13,629 bases of DNA from NCBI GenBank assembly GCA_047617305.1, contig JBLGCL010000070.1, positions 1 through 13,629 of the forward strand, in the 5' to 3' direction. Under the pieces are notes generated by a model, which did not search any database, was not told where the DNA came from, and was given only the letters and a program-made list of their open reading frames with translations. This DNA comes from DATFIX01 sp047617305 (GTDB lineage Archaea > Halobacteriota > Halobacteria > Halobacteriales > Natrialbaceae). Positions 6,973 to 13,102 of the stretch are shown piece by piece (the stretch's first letter is position 1; every line of letters begins with the position of its first letter). The translations under genes were made by a program, and so were the position numbers.

Positions 6973-7254
6973 ATGTCCGACAAACCCGCCTCGGGAGAGA
7001 TCTTCGGCGTCCCGTACAACTTCGAGCGACCCAGCATGCGCCGACTCCTGTCGTCGTACTGGAAACCGAGCGAGGGAATGCTCGTGAAGAAGCCGTTCGG
7101 CGTCGGCTACACGCTGAACCTGGCGAACTGGCGCTCGTGGATCGTGCTGGCGGTTGCCGGCGTGATGCTCTGGCGGGAGCGGTCCGGCGGCGAAGAAGCC
7201 TTCGAGGAGGAATCGGAGGAAGAGGAAGGACCGGTCGAGGTCGTCGTCGACTGA
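6973..7254 (+). CDS. Small one-span membrane protein (DUF5808-like)
   Basis: This is a 93-residue protein. The N-terminal half contains the conserved-looking run FGVPYNFERPSMRRLLSSYW (11-30) and KPFGVGYTLNLANWRSW (about 40-56), which from memory is the haloarchaeal/bacterial DUF5808 motif. It continues directly into one transmembrane helix (IVLAVAGVMLW, about 57-67). The C-terminus is a strongly acidic low-complexity tail (EEAFEEESEEEEG). There is no signal peptide, and the tail is probably cytoplasmic. The function is unknown. A good promoter lies immediately upstream, and the gene stands alone between kae1/bud32 and the XTP pyrophosphatase. Confidence 0.85.
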   Translation: MSDKPASGEIFGVPYNFERPSMRRLLSSYWKPSEGMLVKKPFGVGYTLNLANWRSWIVLAVAGVMLWRERSGGEEAFEEESEEEEGPVEVVVD

Positions 7255-7277
7255 CGGCCGCTACCACGGACCGACGG

Positions 7278-7287
7278 CTCTTTTAGC
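7278..7287 (+). promoter_or_regulatory. Candidate promoter for the XTP pyrophosphatase gene
   Basis: The sequence CTCTTTTAGC, with its T-rich core at 7280-7285, lies 22-31 bases before the ATG at 7309, the expected position of box A for a leaderless haloarchaeal mRNA. Confidence 0.55.
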
Positions 7288-7308
7288 GCTCGTGGCGCGC
7301 CATCGCAC

Positions 7309-7896
7309 ATGACGATCCGATTCGTGACGGGCAACGAGGGCAAGGTGCGGGAGGCTCGCGAGTACCTCGACGAACCGGTCGAACAGGTCGCCTACGACTA
7401 CACGGAAATCCAGGCCGACGACCTGCGGGCCGTGGCGGCCCACGGCGCCCGCGAGGCGTTCCGGGCGCTCGGCGGCCAGGACCCCGTGCTCGTGGGCGAC
7501 GCCGGCCTGTTCATCGAGGCGTTCGACGGTTTTCCCGGCCCCTATTCGGCCTTCGTCGAGGACACGGTCGGGATCGAGCGCGTCTGGCGCATGACGAAAC
7601 CGGAGGACGACCGCCGGGCGTCCTTCCGGACGGTGCTGGCATTCGCGGAGGCCGCCCCCGGTTCCAGCAGGTCGGCCGGAACCGACGCCGAGGACGTCCG
7701 AGTCGAGACGTTCTCGGGTCGGGTCGACGGCGAAATCGTCGGGCCCCGCGGCGAGGGCGGGTTCGGGTTCGATCCGATCTTCGAACACGGCGGGAAGACC
7801 CTCGCGGAGATGGACACGGTGGAGAAAAACGCCATCAGTCACCGGGGCCGAGCGTTGGAGGGGTTCGCCGCGTGGCTGGCGGAACGGGAGCACTGA
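7309..7896 (+). CDS. XTP/dITP diphosphatase (HAM1/RdgB family)
   Basis: The 195-residue protein hydrolyses non-canonical purine triphosphates (XTP, ITP, dITP) to the monophosphate and pyrophosphate, which keeps deaminated bases out of nucleic acids. Family motifs appear in order: TGNEGK (7-12, phosphate-binding), the catalytic Asp in VGDAGLFI (Asp64), FPGPYSA (75-81), GEGGFGFDPIF (148-158, base and ribose contacts) and SHRGRAL (177-183). A loop around 116-130 is somewhat longer and more polar than in bacterial homologues. The ATG at 7309 is supported by the promoter about 26 bases before it and by the motif-proximal start. It converges with the PIN-like gene, leaving 16 bases that include the 10-bp palindrome GATCGCGATC (7895-7904). 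Confidence 0.95.
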   Translation: MTIRFVTGNEGKVREAREYLDEPVEQVAYDYTEIQADDLRAVAAHGAREAFRALGGQDPVLVGDAGLFIEAFDGFPGPYSAFVEDTVGIERVWRMTKPEDDRRASFRTVLAFAEAAPGSSRSAGTDAEDVRVETFSGRVDGEIVGPRGEGGFGFDPIFEHGGKTLAEMDTVEKNAISHRGRALEGFAAWLAEREH

Positions 7897-7912
7897 TCGC
7901 GATCGTCACGAC

Positions 7913-8383
7913 CTACGCCCGCGGGTTTCGGTCCGGCCCCGGGTACTCGCCGTTCTCGACGGCCTCGTAGAGGCCCCCGGCGTCGAAGATGCTGGCGAAG
8001 GCGTCGGGCGTGCGAATCGAGAGGTCGACCCGCGGCTGGACGGTCAGGTTCGTCGCCGTCGATCGCAACCTCTCGTCGAACGTGAGCAGGTGGGCGGCGC
8101 CACTACGATAGGCCGAGGCGAGCGCGGGGTGATCGCCCGCGGGGTGGTCGACGGCCACCCGTTCTTCTTCGATGCGCTCCCGCCAGTCGGCCGCGAGGTC
8201 GGCGTCCGCCGCGGCCGCGACGACGGCCTCGGCGTCGTCCAGCAGGCCGTCGCTCGCGACCAGTTCGACCCACGAGTGTCGCCGGACGTGATCGAGCGCC
8301 CGCCTGGACGCGCCGCCGACCAGGAGGTCCGCCGCGAGCACGTCGGCGTCCGCGACGATCCGCGCCGGACTGGCGTCGGTCAT
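7913..8383 (-). CDS. PIN-like domain protein (possible ribonuclease or toxin)
   Basis: This 156-residue protein has a PIN-type layout. It begins with the strand IVADADVLAADLL (9-21), where Asp12 and Asp14 are the expected first acidic residues. Helices follow, with acidic positions in DDAEAVV (about 49-55). The late core is GDHPALASAYRSGAAHLLTFDERL (Asp84 and Asp103), equivalent to the D...A...lltlD end of PIN nucleases. PIN proteins are mostly Mg2+-dependent RNases, including VapC toxins. From memory haloarchaeal proteins of this type are catalogued as DUF7384. A 33-residue ORF lies 24 bases upstream on the same strand. Whether it cleaves RNA cannot be told from sequence; the acidic set looks nearly complete. 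A Gly-rich GGGGGAT before the ATG may act as a weak ribosome site. Confidence 0.85.
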   Translation of the reverse strand: MTDASPARIVADADVLAADLLVGGASRRALDHVRRHSWVELVASDGLLDDAEAVVAAAADADLAADWRERIEEERVAVDHPAGDHPALASAYRSGAAHLLTFDERLRSTATNLTVQPRVDLSIRTPDAFASIFDAGGLYEAVENGEYPGPDRNPRA

Positions 8384-8407
8384 ACGCGTATCCCCCGCTT
8401 CGGCCCG

Positions 8408-8509
8408 TCAGTCATCCCCTCGCACCTCCCGCAACTGCTCGCGGATCGCCACGACGTCGGTCCCGTACGCTTCGGCGCGCTCGAACAGGTCGGCCCACGT
8501 GTCGGTCAT
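8408..8509 (-). CDS. 33-residue acidic helical peptide upstream of the PIN gene
   Basis: The ORF starts ATG at 8509 and ends TGA at 8408-8410. It encodes MTDTWADLFERAEAYGTDVV and then AIREQLREVRGDD, an amphipathic two-helix peptide with Trp and Phe on one face. A TATA-like CTTTCTTA (minus strand, 8534-8541) lies 25-32 bases before the ATG. The ORF lies 24 bases upstream of the PIN-like gene on the same strand. The placement suggests a small antitoxin or regulatory partner of the PIN protein, but that is inference. The peptide is shorter than typical VapB antitoxins and shows no DNA-binding motif. Confidence 0.6.
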   Translation of the reverse strand: MTDTWADLFERAEAYGTDVVAIREQLREVRGDD

Positions 8510-8533
8510 CGTCGGAGGAAGGGCGTGCACCGG

Positions 8534-8541
8534 TAAGAAAG
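8534..8541 (-). promoter_or_regulatory. Candidate promoter for the small ORF - PIN pair
   Basis: On the minus strand CTTTCTTA sits 24 bases before the ATG at 8509, as expected for box A of a leaderless transcript. It lies in the short space after the stop of the MOT1-like gene (8549), so the pair appears to have its own promoter. Confidence 0.45.
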
Positions 8542-8548
8542 GCACAGG

Positions 8549-9010
8549 TTAGCGATCGGACGGCCCGTGTCGGAAGAACCGGTAGCGGACGAAATCGAAC
8601 CGGGATTCCCGGCCGAGCACCCAGTACGCCGCGGTGCCGACGACGAACGTCACGCCCACGTCGACCAGGAGGCCGGCGACGCCGATCCCGAGGGTCACGA
8701 GGCGCCGGTCGAACTCGCGGGCCACGACCCCGAGTGGCACGGCGATCAGGCCAGCGCCCGGGAACTCCCCGTACGTCAGCCCGCCGGCGATGGCCAACCC
8801 GGCGAGCGCCTTCATCGGCTCGCCGGAGATGGGGAGTCCGTAGCGCAGGCCCCAGATAACCTGGAAGACGCCGAAGAACAGGAGCGCGTGCGTCAGGGAG
8901 ACCCGGGTCGTAACCGCCAGCGCCACCAGGATCGGGAGCACTGTAATCGAATCCCCTACCGCCCCCGTGACCTCGCGGACGTCGAACCGAACCCGTGTGG
9001 CCGCACCCAT
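8549..9010 (-). CDS. Short MOT1-family (sulfate/molybdate transporter) protein
   Basis: The protein has 153 residues from the ATG at 9010. An in-frame GTG at 9028 is also possible, but family members start close to the RFDVREVTGAVGDS segment. The first half matches MOT1 transporters well: TGAVGDSITVLPILVALA (about 15-32), then HALLFFGVFQVIWGLRYG and the signature GLPISGEPMKALAGLAIA (compare MPVQPMKaIAAvAI). After residue about 90 it moves straight to VDVGVTFVVGTAAYWVLG, which resembles the last helix of the family. Normal MOT1 proteins have roughly 350-450 residues, so the middle helices are missing. It encodes about four membrane spans. It follows wtpC by 106 bases on the same strand, which fits a molybdate/tungstate role. 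It may be a functional mini-transporter subunit or a decayed gene with an in-frame deletion. Confidence 0.75.
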   Translation of the reverse strand: MGAATRVRFDVREVTGAVGDSITVLPILVALAVTTRVSLTHALLFFGVFQVIWGLRYGLPISGEPMKALAGLAIAGGLTYGEFPGAGLIAVPLGVVAREFDRRLVTLGIGVAGLLVDVGVTFVVGTAAYWVLGRESRFDFVRYRFFRHGPSDR

Positions 9011-9116
9011 CGAGGACGAGTGCGCCACTCGGCCAGTTCGTTCCGTGCAACGTCGGTACCGGTTTGGGAAATGGGAATCTACGGGGTCGGCCGACGAATC
9101 GCCCGGACGGCGTCGA

Positions 9117-10067
9117 TCACTCCGCCAGGTACGTGACGTGCTCTTCGGGGAGCGTCAGTCCGACGACGTCGCCGGGCGTCGGCGGGTCGTGGACGAACGC
9201 GTCGACGGTCGCCTCTTCGACAGCGAGGCTGACGCGGAACGCGGCGTCCTCGCGAACGACGCGCTCGACGCGGGCCCGGACGTCGTCGCCGCCGATGCCC
9301 ACGTGTTCGGGGCGGACCGCCGCGGCGGTGGCGTCCGCTGGCGTCTCGCCGTTGGTCCCGAGCGCGGCGACCGGGACCACGTTCGCGCCGACGAACCGGG
9401 CGACGAAGGTTGAGGCCGGGTTCCGGAACACGTCCGCGGGGGACCCGGTTTGGACGACACGACCGTCCCGCATCACGGCGACCTCGTCGGCGATCGCCCG
9501 GGCCGTCGTGCGGTTGTGCGTGACGTAGACCGCAGTCGCGTCGTCGATAGCGTCCGCGAGGTCGTCCCGGAGCGCCTGGCGGGTGGGGACGTCCAGCGCC
9601 GAGAGCGGTTCGTCGAGCAGCAGCGCGTCCGGGCGGATGGCCAGCGCCCGGGCGAGGGCGACGCGCTGGCGTTCGCCGCCCGAGAGCGTTCGGGGACGCC
9701 GCTCCGCGAGGTGGTCCACGCCCAGACGTGCGAGGAGTTCGTCGGGATCGCGAACCTCGGGATGGTAGCGCGCGCCGAAGGCGACGTTTTCCCGGGCCGT
9801 CATGTGGGGAAAGAGCGCGTAGTCCTGGAAGACGAACCCGAAATCCCGGTGTTCGGGCGGCACGTCGGTCAGGTCGCGACCGTCGAGGCTCACCGACCCT
9901 TCGTGGTCGTGGAACCCGGCGACGCTTTCCAGCAGGAGCGTCTTTCCGGACCCGCTGGGGCCGAGAACGACGAACGTGTCTCCGTTCTCGACGGTCAGGT
10001 CCGCCGCCAGGTCGAAGGTGTCACCGCTGGCCGTGAACGACGCCGAGACGTCGAAGGACAGCGTCAC
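9117..10067 (-). CDS. wtpC: Molybdate/tungstate ABC transporter ATP-binding protein
   Basis: This 316-residue ATPase powers oxyanion import. Motifs are complete: Walker A GPSGSGKT (36-43), Q-loop FVFQDYALFPHM (Gln81), signature LSGGERQR (128-135), Walker B ALLLDEPLSALD (148-159) and the H-loop His in YVTHN (184). Residues about 235-316 form a C-terminal TOBE-type regulatory domain (VRPEHVGIG, then two beta-rich segments), as in ModC/WtpC proteins that bind oxyanion and self-inhibit. The start is GTG at 10067, overlapping the TGA of the permease gene by four bases (GTGA), so translation is coupled. The Mo/W assignment comes from the locus: a WtpA-like receptor upstream and a ModE-like regulator. 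From this protein alone a sulfate or other oxyanion importer would also fit. Confidence 0.9.
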   Translation of the reverse strand: MTLSFDVSASFTASGDTFDLAADLTVENGDTFVVLGPSGSGKTLLLESVAGFHDHEGSVSLDGRDLTDVPPEHRDFGFVFQDYALFPHMTARENVAFGARYHPEVRDPDELLARLGVDHLAERRPRTLSGGERQRVALARALAIRPDALLLDEPLSALDVPTRQALRDDLADAIDDATAVYVTHNRTTARAIADEVAVMRDGRVVQTGSPADVFRNPASTFVARFVGANVVPVAALGTNGETPADATAAAVRPEHVGIGGDDVRARVERVVREDAAFRVSLAVEEATVDAFVHDPPTPGDVVGLTLPEEHVTYLAE

Positions 10068-11050
10068 AGTACTCCCCCCGTGGACTCGTCGTCGTAGGCG
10101 AACCAGCGCACCAGGACGAAAATGGCCGCCGACAGCGCGAGCAGGATGACCGACACCGCGCCGCTCTGTTCGATCGACCCCGCGTTGTAGGTCTTGAAGA
10201 TGAACACCGGGGCGTGGTTGGAAAAGATCGTCTCCCCGAAGAGCGGGAGCGGATACGAGAACTCGACGTTGTAGGCGACGATAGCGACGGCGCCGAACTC
10301 CGAAACCGAACGCGCCCAGGCGAGAACGCCCCCCGTGAGGATGCCCCTGGTGGCCAGCGGAGCAGTCACGCGCCGGAACGTCTCGAAGTGCGTCGCCCCC
10401 TGCGACCGGGCGGCGTACCCGAGACGAGGGTCGATCGTTTCGAACGCCTCGCGAGCCGTGTTGACCGCGAACGGCGCACTTACGAACGTCATCGCGATCA
10501 CCATCCCCGTCATCTGGCCGAGGATGCCGACCCAGGGGAAGAGCCCACCCTGGCCAAAGCTAAAGAGGATGATGATACCGGCCACGGAATGGGGGACGAC
10601 CAGGGGAAGATCGACGAGGGTCTCGATCAGCGCCTGGCCCCGGAACCCCCGCGCGAGGAGGTACGCGAGGGGGACGCCGAAGACGACGGAGACGAGCGCC
10701 GCCAGGAGCGGCCCGTACACCGAGAGGTAGAGCATCCGGTGGACCGCCTGCCGGCCCGCCATCTCGGCGATGACGTCGAGGTCCTGGCGGGCGACGAACA
10801 GCGCGAGGGGCAGGCCGACCGCGATCAGCAGAATCGACCCCAGGGTTGCGGCGGCCATACCGAACCAGCCCTCGCCGCTGGCGTACGCGAGGAGGGCGGC
10901 ACTCCCGAGCATGAAAGGTACGTACCAGGTCGGCTTCCCGACCGTGTAGGCGACCCAGAACGCGATGGCCTGGACGACGATTACGGCGAGAACGGTCGAC
11001 GCTCTCCCGAGCCACCCGAACGTCCCATGGAAACCGGTGTCGGTACTCAT
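10064..11050 (-). CDS. wtpB: Molybdate/tungstate ABC transporter permease
   Basis: This is a 328-residue integral membrane protein. The canonical binding-protein-dependent permease domain starts near 107 (LYLSVYGPLLAALVSVVFGV). It contains LVDLPLVVPHSVAGIIILF (about 145-163), typical of ModB/WtpB, and the EAA loop that docks on the ATPase, EAFETIDPRLGYAARSQGA (201-219). It then ends with WARSVSEFGAVAI and the last spans. It is longer than usual WtpB proteins (roughly 250 residues) because residues 1-105 add about three hydrophobic segments (near 17-36, 42-57 and 68-88). It begins 62 bases after the wtpA stop and overlaps wtpC by four bases. A TATA-like CATAAC at 11089-11094 may give some independent transcription. 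Confidence 0.9.
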   Translation of the reverse strand: MSTDTGFHGTFGWLGRASTVLAVIVVQAIAFWVAYTVGKPTWYVPFMLGSAALLAYASGEGWFGMAAATLGSILLIAVGLPLALFVARQDLDVIAEMAGRQAVHRMLYLSVYGPLLAALVSVVFGVPLAYLLARGFRGQALIETLVDLPLVVPHSVAGIIILFSFGQGGLFPWVGILGQMTGMVIAMTFVSAPFAVNTAREAFETIDPRLGYAARSQGATHFETFRRVTAPLATRGILTGGVLAWARSVSEFGAVAIVAYNVEFSYPLPLFGETIFSNHAPVFIFKTYNAGSIEQSGAVSVILLALSAAIFVLVRWFAYDDESTGGVL

Positions 11051-11112
11051 CGAATGGTGTCCTGTCAGTGCGGTGTGGACGGTCTTGCGTTATGCCCCTT
11101 TCGATACCGCGG

Positions 11113-12192
11113 TTACAGCTCCAGCGGGCCGAGGTTCTCCTTGGCCTCGGCGTTTTGCATGACACGGTCGGGGACGGAATCCGTCCCGGACTTCGGGACG
11201 ACGGCCGTCTCGACCGGCTGGAGGCCCTTGTTCCGGAGGATCTCCTTGCCGGGGTCGGTGATCATGTATTCGACCCAGCGCGCGCCCAGGCCGGGATGCT
11301 TGGCGTTGCCCGGCACCGTGACGCCGTAGGCGATCGGCGCGCCGGTGAAGGTGCTGTCGCCGGCCTCGACTGTCGCCTTCGCGTAGTGTTTCGCGTACCT
11401 GCTGGTCGCCTTCGAGAGGTCGACCTCGGGCTGGAGGTCGACGAACTCCAGGCCCTCGGAGGTCGAGGCGATCGACTGGTAGTAGAAGGCGTAGTCCAGC
11501 TTCTTCGTCTTGAGCTGGGCCTTCAGGTTGATCTCCGTGCCCGTGGGAACCGTCGAGTTCTCCCGCATTTTCTCGTAGGTCGCGTCGTCGTAGAGCGTCG
11601 ACCCGTCGAAGGGGATCGAGCCCAGTTGCTGGGCCATCACGGCGCGGTACCCGCCGGGGTCGACCGCCGGGTCGGAGTGCCCGATCGTGACGTCGTTCCG
11701 GGAGAGGACTTCCCACCAGTTGTCAGTCGAGATCTCGTCGGCACCGGGCGCGCCCGGGCGATACGCCAGCGACATCGCGTTCGTCGTGAAGATGGCGTAC
11801 CAGTCGCCCTTGTCGGGGAGGAGACGGTTGCGGAGCAACCGGAAGTCCGAGACGCCCAGCACGTCGGCCCAGCGACCCTGCTGGGTGATCTTCTTCGTCG
11901 AGGCGACCGACCCCTTGGCCTCCCGGTTGACCTGGACGTCGTACTCGTCCTCGAACTCCGTCTCCGCCGCGCCGAAGGGCGGTTCGAGGCTCCCGGCGTG
12001 GAAGATGGTCATCGAGTCGCCGAGGTCCTCGCCGCCACCATCGCCGCCGTCGCCATTCCCATCGCCGGATGTCGACGTGTCGTCGCCGCCACCGTCGCCA
12101 CCCATACAGCCGGCCAGCCCGGCAGCGACGCCAGCGCCGATCGTGGTAAGCATGCTCCGCCGTGAGACGCTCCGTAACCGTTGTTTCGTCAT
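11113..12192 (-). CDS. wtpA: Molybdate/tungstate-binding lipoprotein (WtpA-like)
   Basis: The 359-residue receptor captures the oxyanion outside the cell and delivers it to WtpBC. The N-terminus is a Tat signal with a lipobox: SRRSM (10-14), a hydrophobic stretch and LAGC (lipidated Cys29). A Gly/Asp-rich haloarchaeal linker follows to about residue 56. The mature protein carries family motifs: IFHAGSLEPPF (63-73), REAKGSVASTKKI (90-102, oxyanion contacts), ADVLGVSD (109-116), GHSDPAVDPGGYR (171-183) and TGTEINLKAQLKTKKLDYAF (217-236). Glu220 and an Asp in SDPAVDP are candidates for the side-chain ligands that give WtpA its octahedral site. I chose the ATG at 12192. The frame is open further up, but that region is the promoter and the regulator gene on the other strand. 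Whether W or Mo is preferred cannot be told here. Confidence 0.88.
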   Translation of the reverse strand: MTKQRLRSVSRRSMLTTIGAGVAAGLAGCMGGDGGGDDTSTSGDGNGDGGDGGGEDLGDSMTIFHAGSLEPPFGAAETEFEDEYDVQVNREAKGSVASTKKITQQGRWADVLGVSDFRLLRNRLLPDKGDWYAIFTTNAMSLAYRPGAPGADEISTDNWWEVLSRNDVTIGHSDPAVDPGGYRAVMAQQLGSIPFDGSTLYDDATYEKMRENSTVPTGTEINLKAQLKTKKLDYAFYYQSIASTSEGLEFVDLQPEVDLSKATSRYAKHYAKATVEAGDSTFTGAPIAYGVTVPGNAKHPGLGARWVEYMITDPGKEILRNKGLQPVETAVVPKSGTDSVPDRVMQNAEAKENLGPLEL

Positions 12193-12203
12193 AGATATAT
12201 CGA

Positions 12204-12278
12204 CGTTCTTTCTTCGAGGACATAACGATTGTGCTTCAGCAACCGGCGGCCTGCGGTCACTCGACACAACGATTTTGC
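12204..12278. promoter_or_regulatory. Divergent wtpA / regulator promoter with repeated operator candidate
   Basis: The 109-base space between the ATGs at 12192 (minus) and 12302 (plus) holds two near-identical 13-mers, CATAACGATTGTG (12221-12233) and CACAACGATTTTG (12265-12277). Both fit the palindrome CAnAAcgaTTnTG and they start 44 bases apart, about four helical turns. Copy 1 covers the wtpA box A (GTTATG on the minus strand, about 30 bases from its ATG). Copy 2 covers the regulator's box A (GATTTTGC, about 25-31 bases from its ATG). Copy 1 is also the right arm of a CGTT-N16-AACG dyad (12204-12227). The adjacent ModE-like gene is the obvious candidate to bind here. Confidence 0.55.
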
Positions 12279-12301
12279 CCCCGGCCGGTCGATTCGAGAA
12301 C

Positions 12302-13102
12302 ATGAACGCCGACGGCGACGTGGACGACCCCGACGACGGGGGCCAAGGCGACGAGAACGACGCTGGGCAGGAGGTGGACGCTGGGTTCGACGCACGGCTT
12401 CGGACGGGAGACGTGGCCTTCGATGCACGCGACGTCGCCCTCCTGGAGGCGATCGACGAGTTCGGCTCCCTCAACCGTGCGGCCGACGATCTCGGGCGCT
12501 CCTACTCCCGGGCGCTCGATCGCCTGCAGGAACTCGAAAGCGTCCACGGGACGCTAGTCGAGCGCCGCCGGGGCGGGTCCGGGGGCGGTGGGAGCGAACT
12601 CACCGACGCCGCCCGGGACCTGCTCGCCCGGTTCGAGCGCCTATGCTCGGGTCTTTCGGCCGTGGCAACGGCCGAGAAGACCGTCCTCTCGGGGATCGTC
12701 GAGGAGCACGAGGGCGAGCTCGGGATCGTGAACACCGACGCGGGCCGCGTGAAGGCCATCGTGCCGCCCGACGTGGATCGCGTCCAGGTAACCGTTCGCT
12801 CCGACGCCGTCACGCTCCACGCCCCCGCCGACGCGCCCGAACCCGACGCCACCAGCGCCCGGAACCGCTTCGAGGGGACGGTCGAGACGATCGATCGCGG
12901 GGTGGCGGTCGCGCGCGCATCGGTCGAGGTCGGGGCGGAGTCGTCGCTCGTGGCCGTGGTGACCATGGACAGCGTCCACCGACTCGACCTCGAACCGGGT
13001 CGGGAGGTCGTCGCCTCGTTCAAGGCCACCGCGACGCGGGCCGTCCCGGACGTGGACGGCGGTCGTGACGGGGCCAAAACCACCGCGAACGGCTCAGTCT
13101 AG
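12302..13102 (+). CDS. ModE-like molybdate/tungstate-responsive regulator
   Basis: This 266-residue protein has an acidic N-terminal extension (about 1-27). A winged helix-turn-helix follows at about 38-105 (ALLEAIDEFGSLNRAADDLG, then RSYSRALDRLQELE, and a Gly-rich wing GGSGGGGSELTD), as in the ModE/LysR-type N-terminus. Two TOBE-like modules complete it: TVLSGIVEEHEGELGIV onward (about 127-175) and the clear Mop signature SARNRFEGTV (185-194), ending VVASFKATATRAV. In known ModE proteins oxyanion binding to TOBE/Mop domains controls DNA binding. The ATG at 12302 is supported by a TATA-like GATTTTGC about 25-31 bases upstream. The frame stays open further up, but that region is the wtpA promoter and coding strand. 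It is divergent from wtpA, so it probably controls wtpABC and itself. Its stop overlaps the next gene's end. Confidence 0.9.
   Translation: MNADGDVDDPDDGGQGDENDAGQEVDAGFDARLRTGDVAFDARDVALLEAIDEFGSLNRAADDLGRSYSRALDRLQELESVHGTLVERRRGGSGGGGSELTDAARDLLARFERLCSGLSAVATAEKTVLSGIVEEHEGELGIVNTDAGRVKAIVPPDVDRVQVTVRSDAVTLHAPADAPEPDATSARNRFEGTVETIDRGVAVARASVEVGAESSLVAVVTMDSVHRLDLEPGREVVASFKATATRAVPDVDGGRDGAKTTANGSV

Noticed and set aside
5007..7037. 676-residue minus-strand frame antisense to kae1/bud32
   Set aside because: The plus strand has all Kae1 and Bud32 catalytic motifs and a promoter. The minus frame has no recognisable domain.
7895..7904. GATCGCGATC palindrome between two convergent genes as a terminator
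   Set aside because: It has no following T-run and is short. Such GATC/CG palindromes are common in this kind of DNA.
12193..12474. 94-residue N-terminal extension of the WtpA-like protein
   Set aside because: It would run through the divergent promoter and antisense to the regulator, and it would bury the Tat signal peptide, which must be N-terminal.
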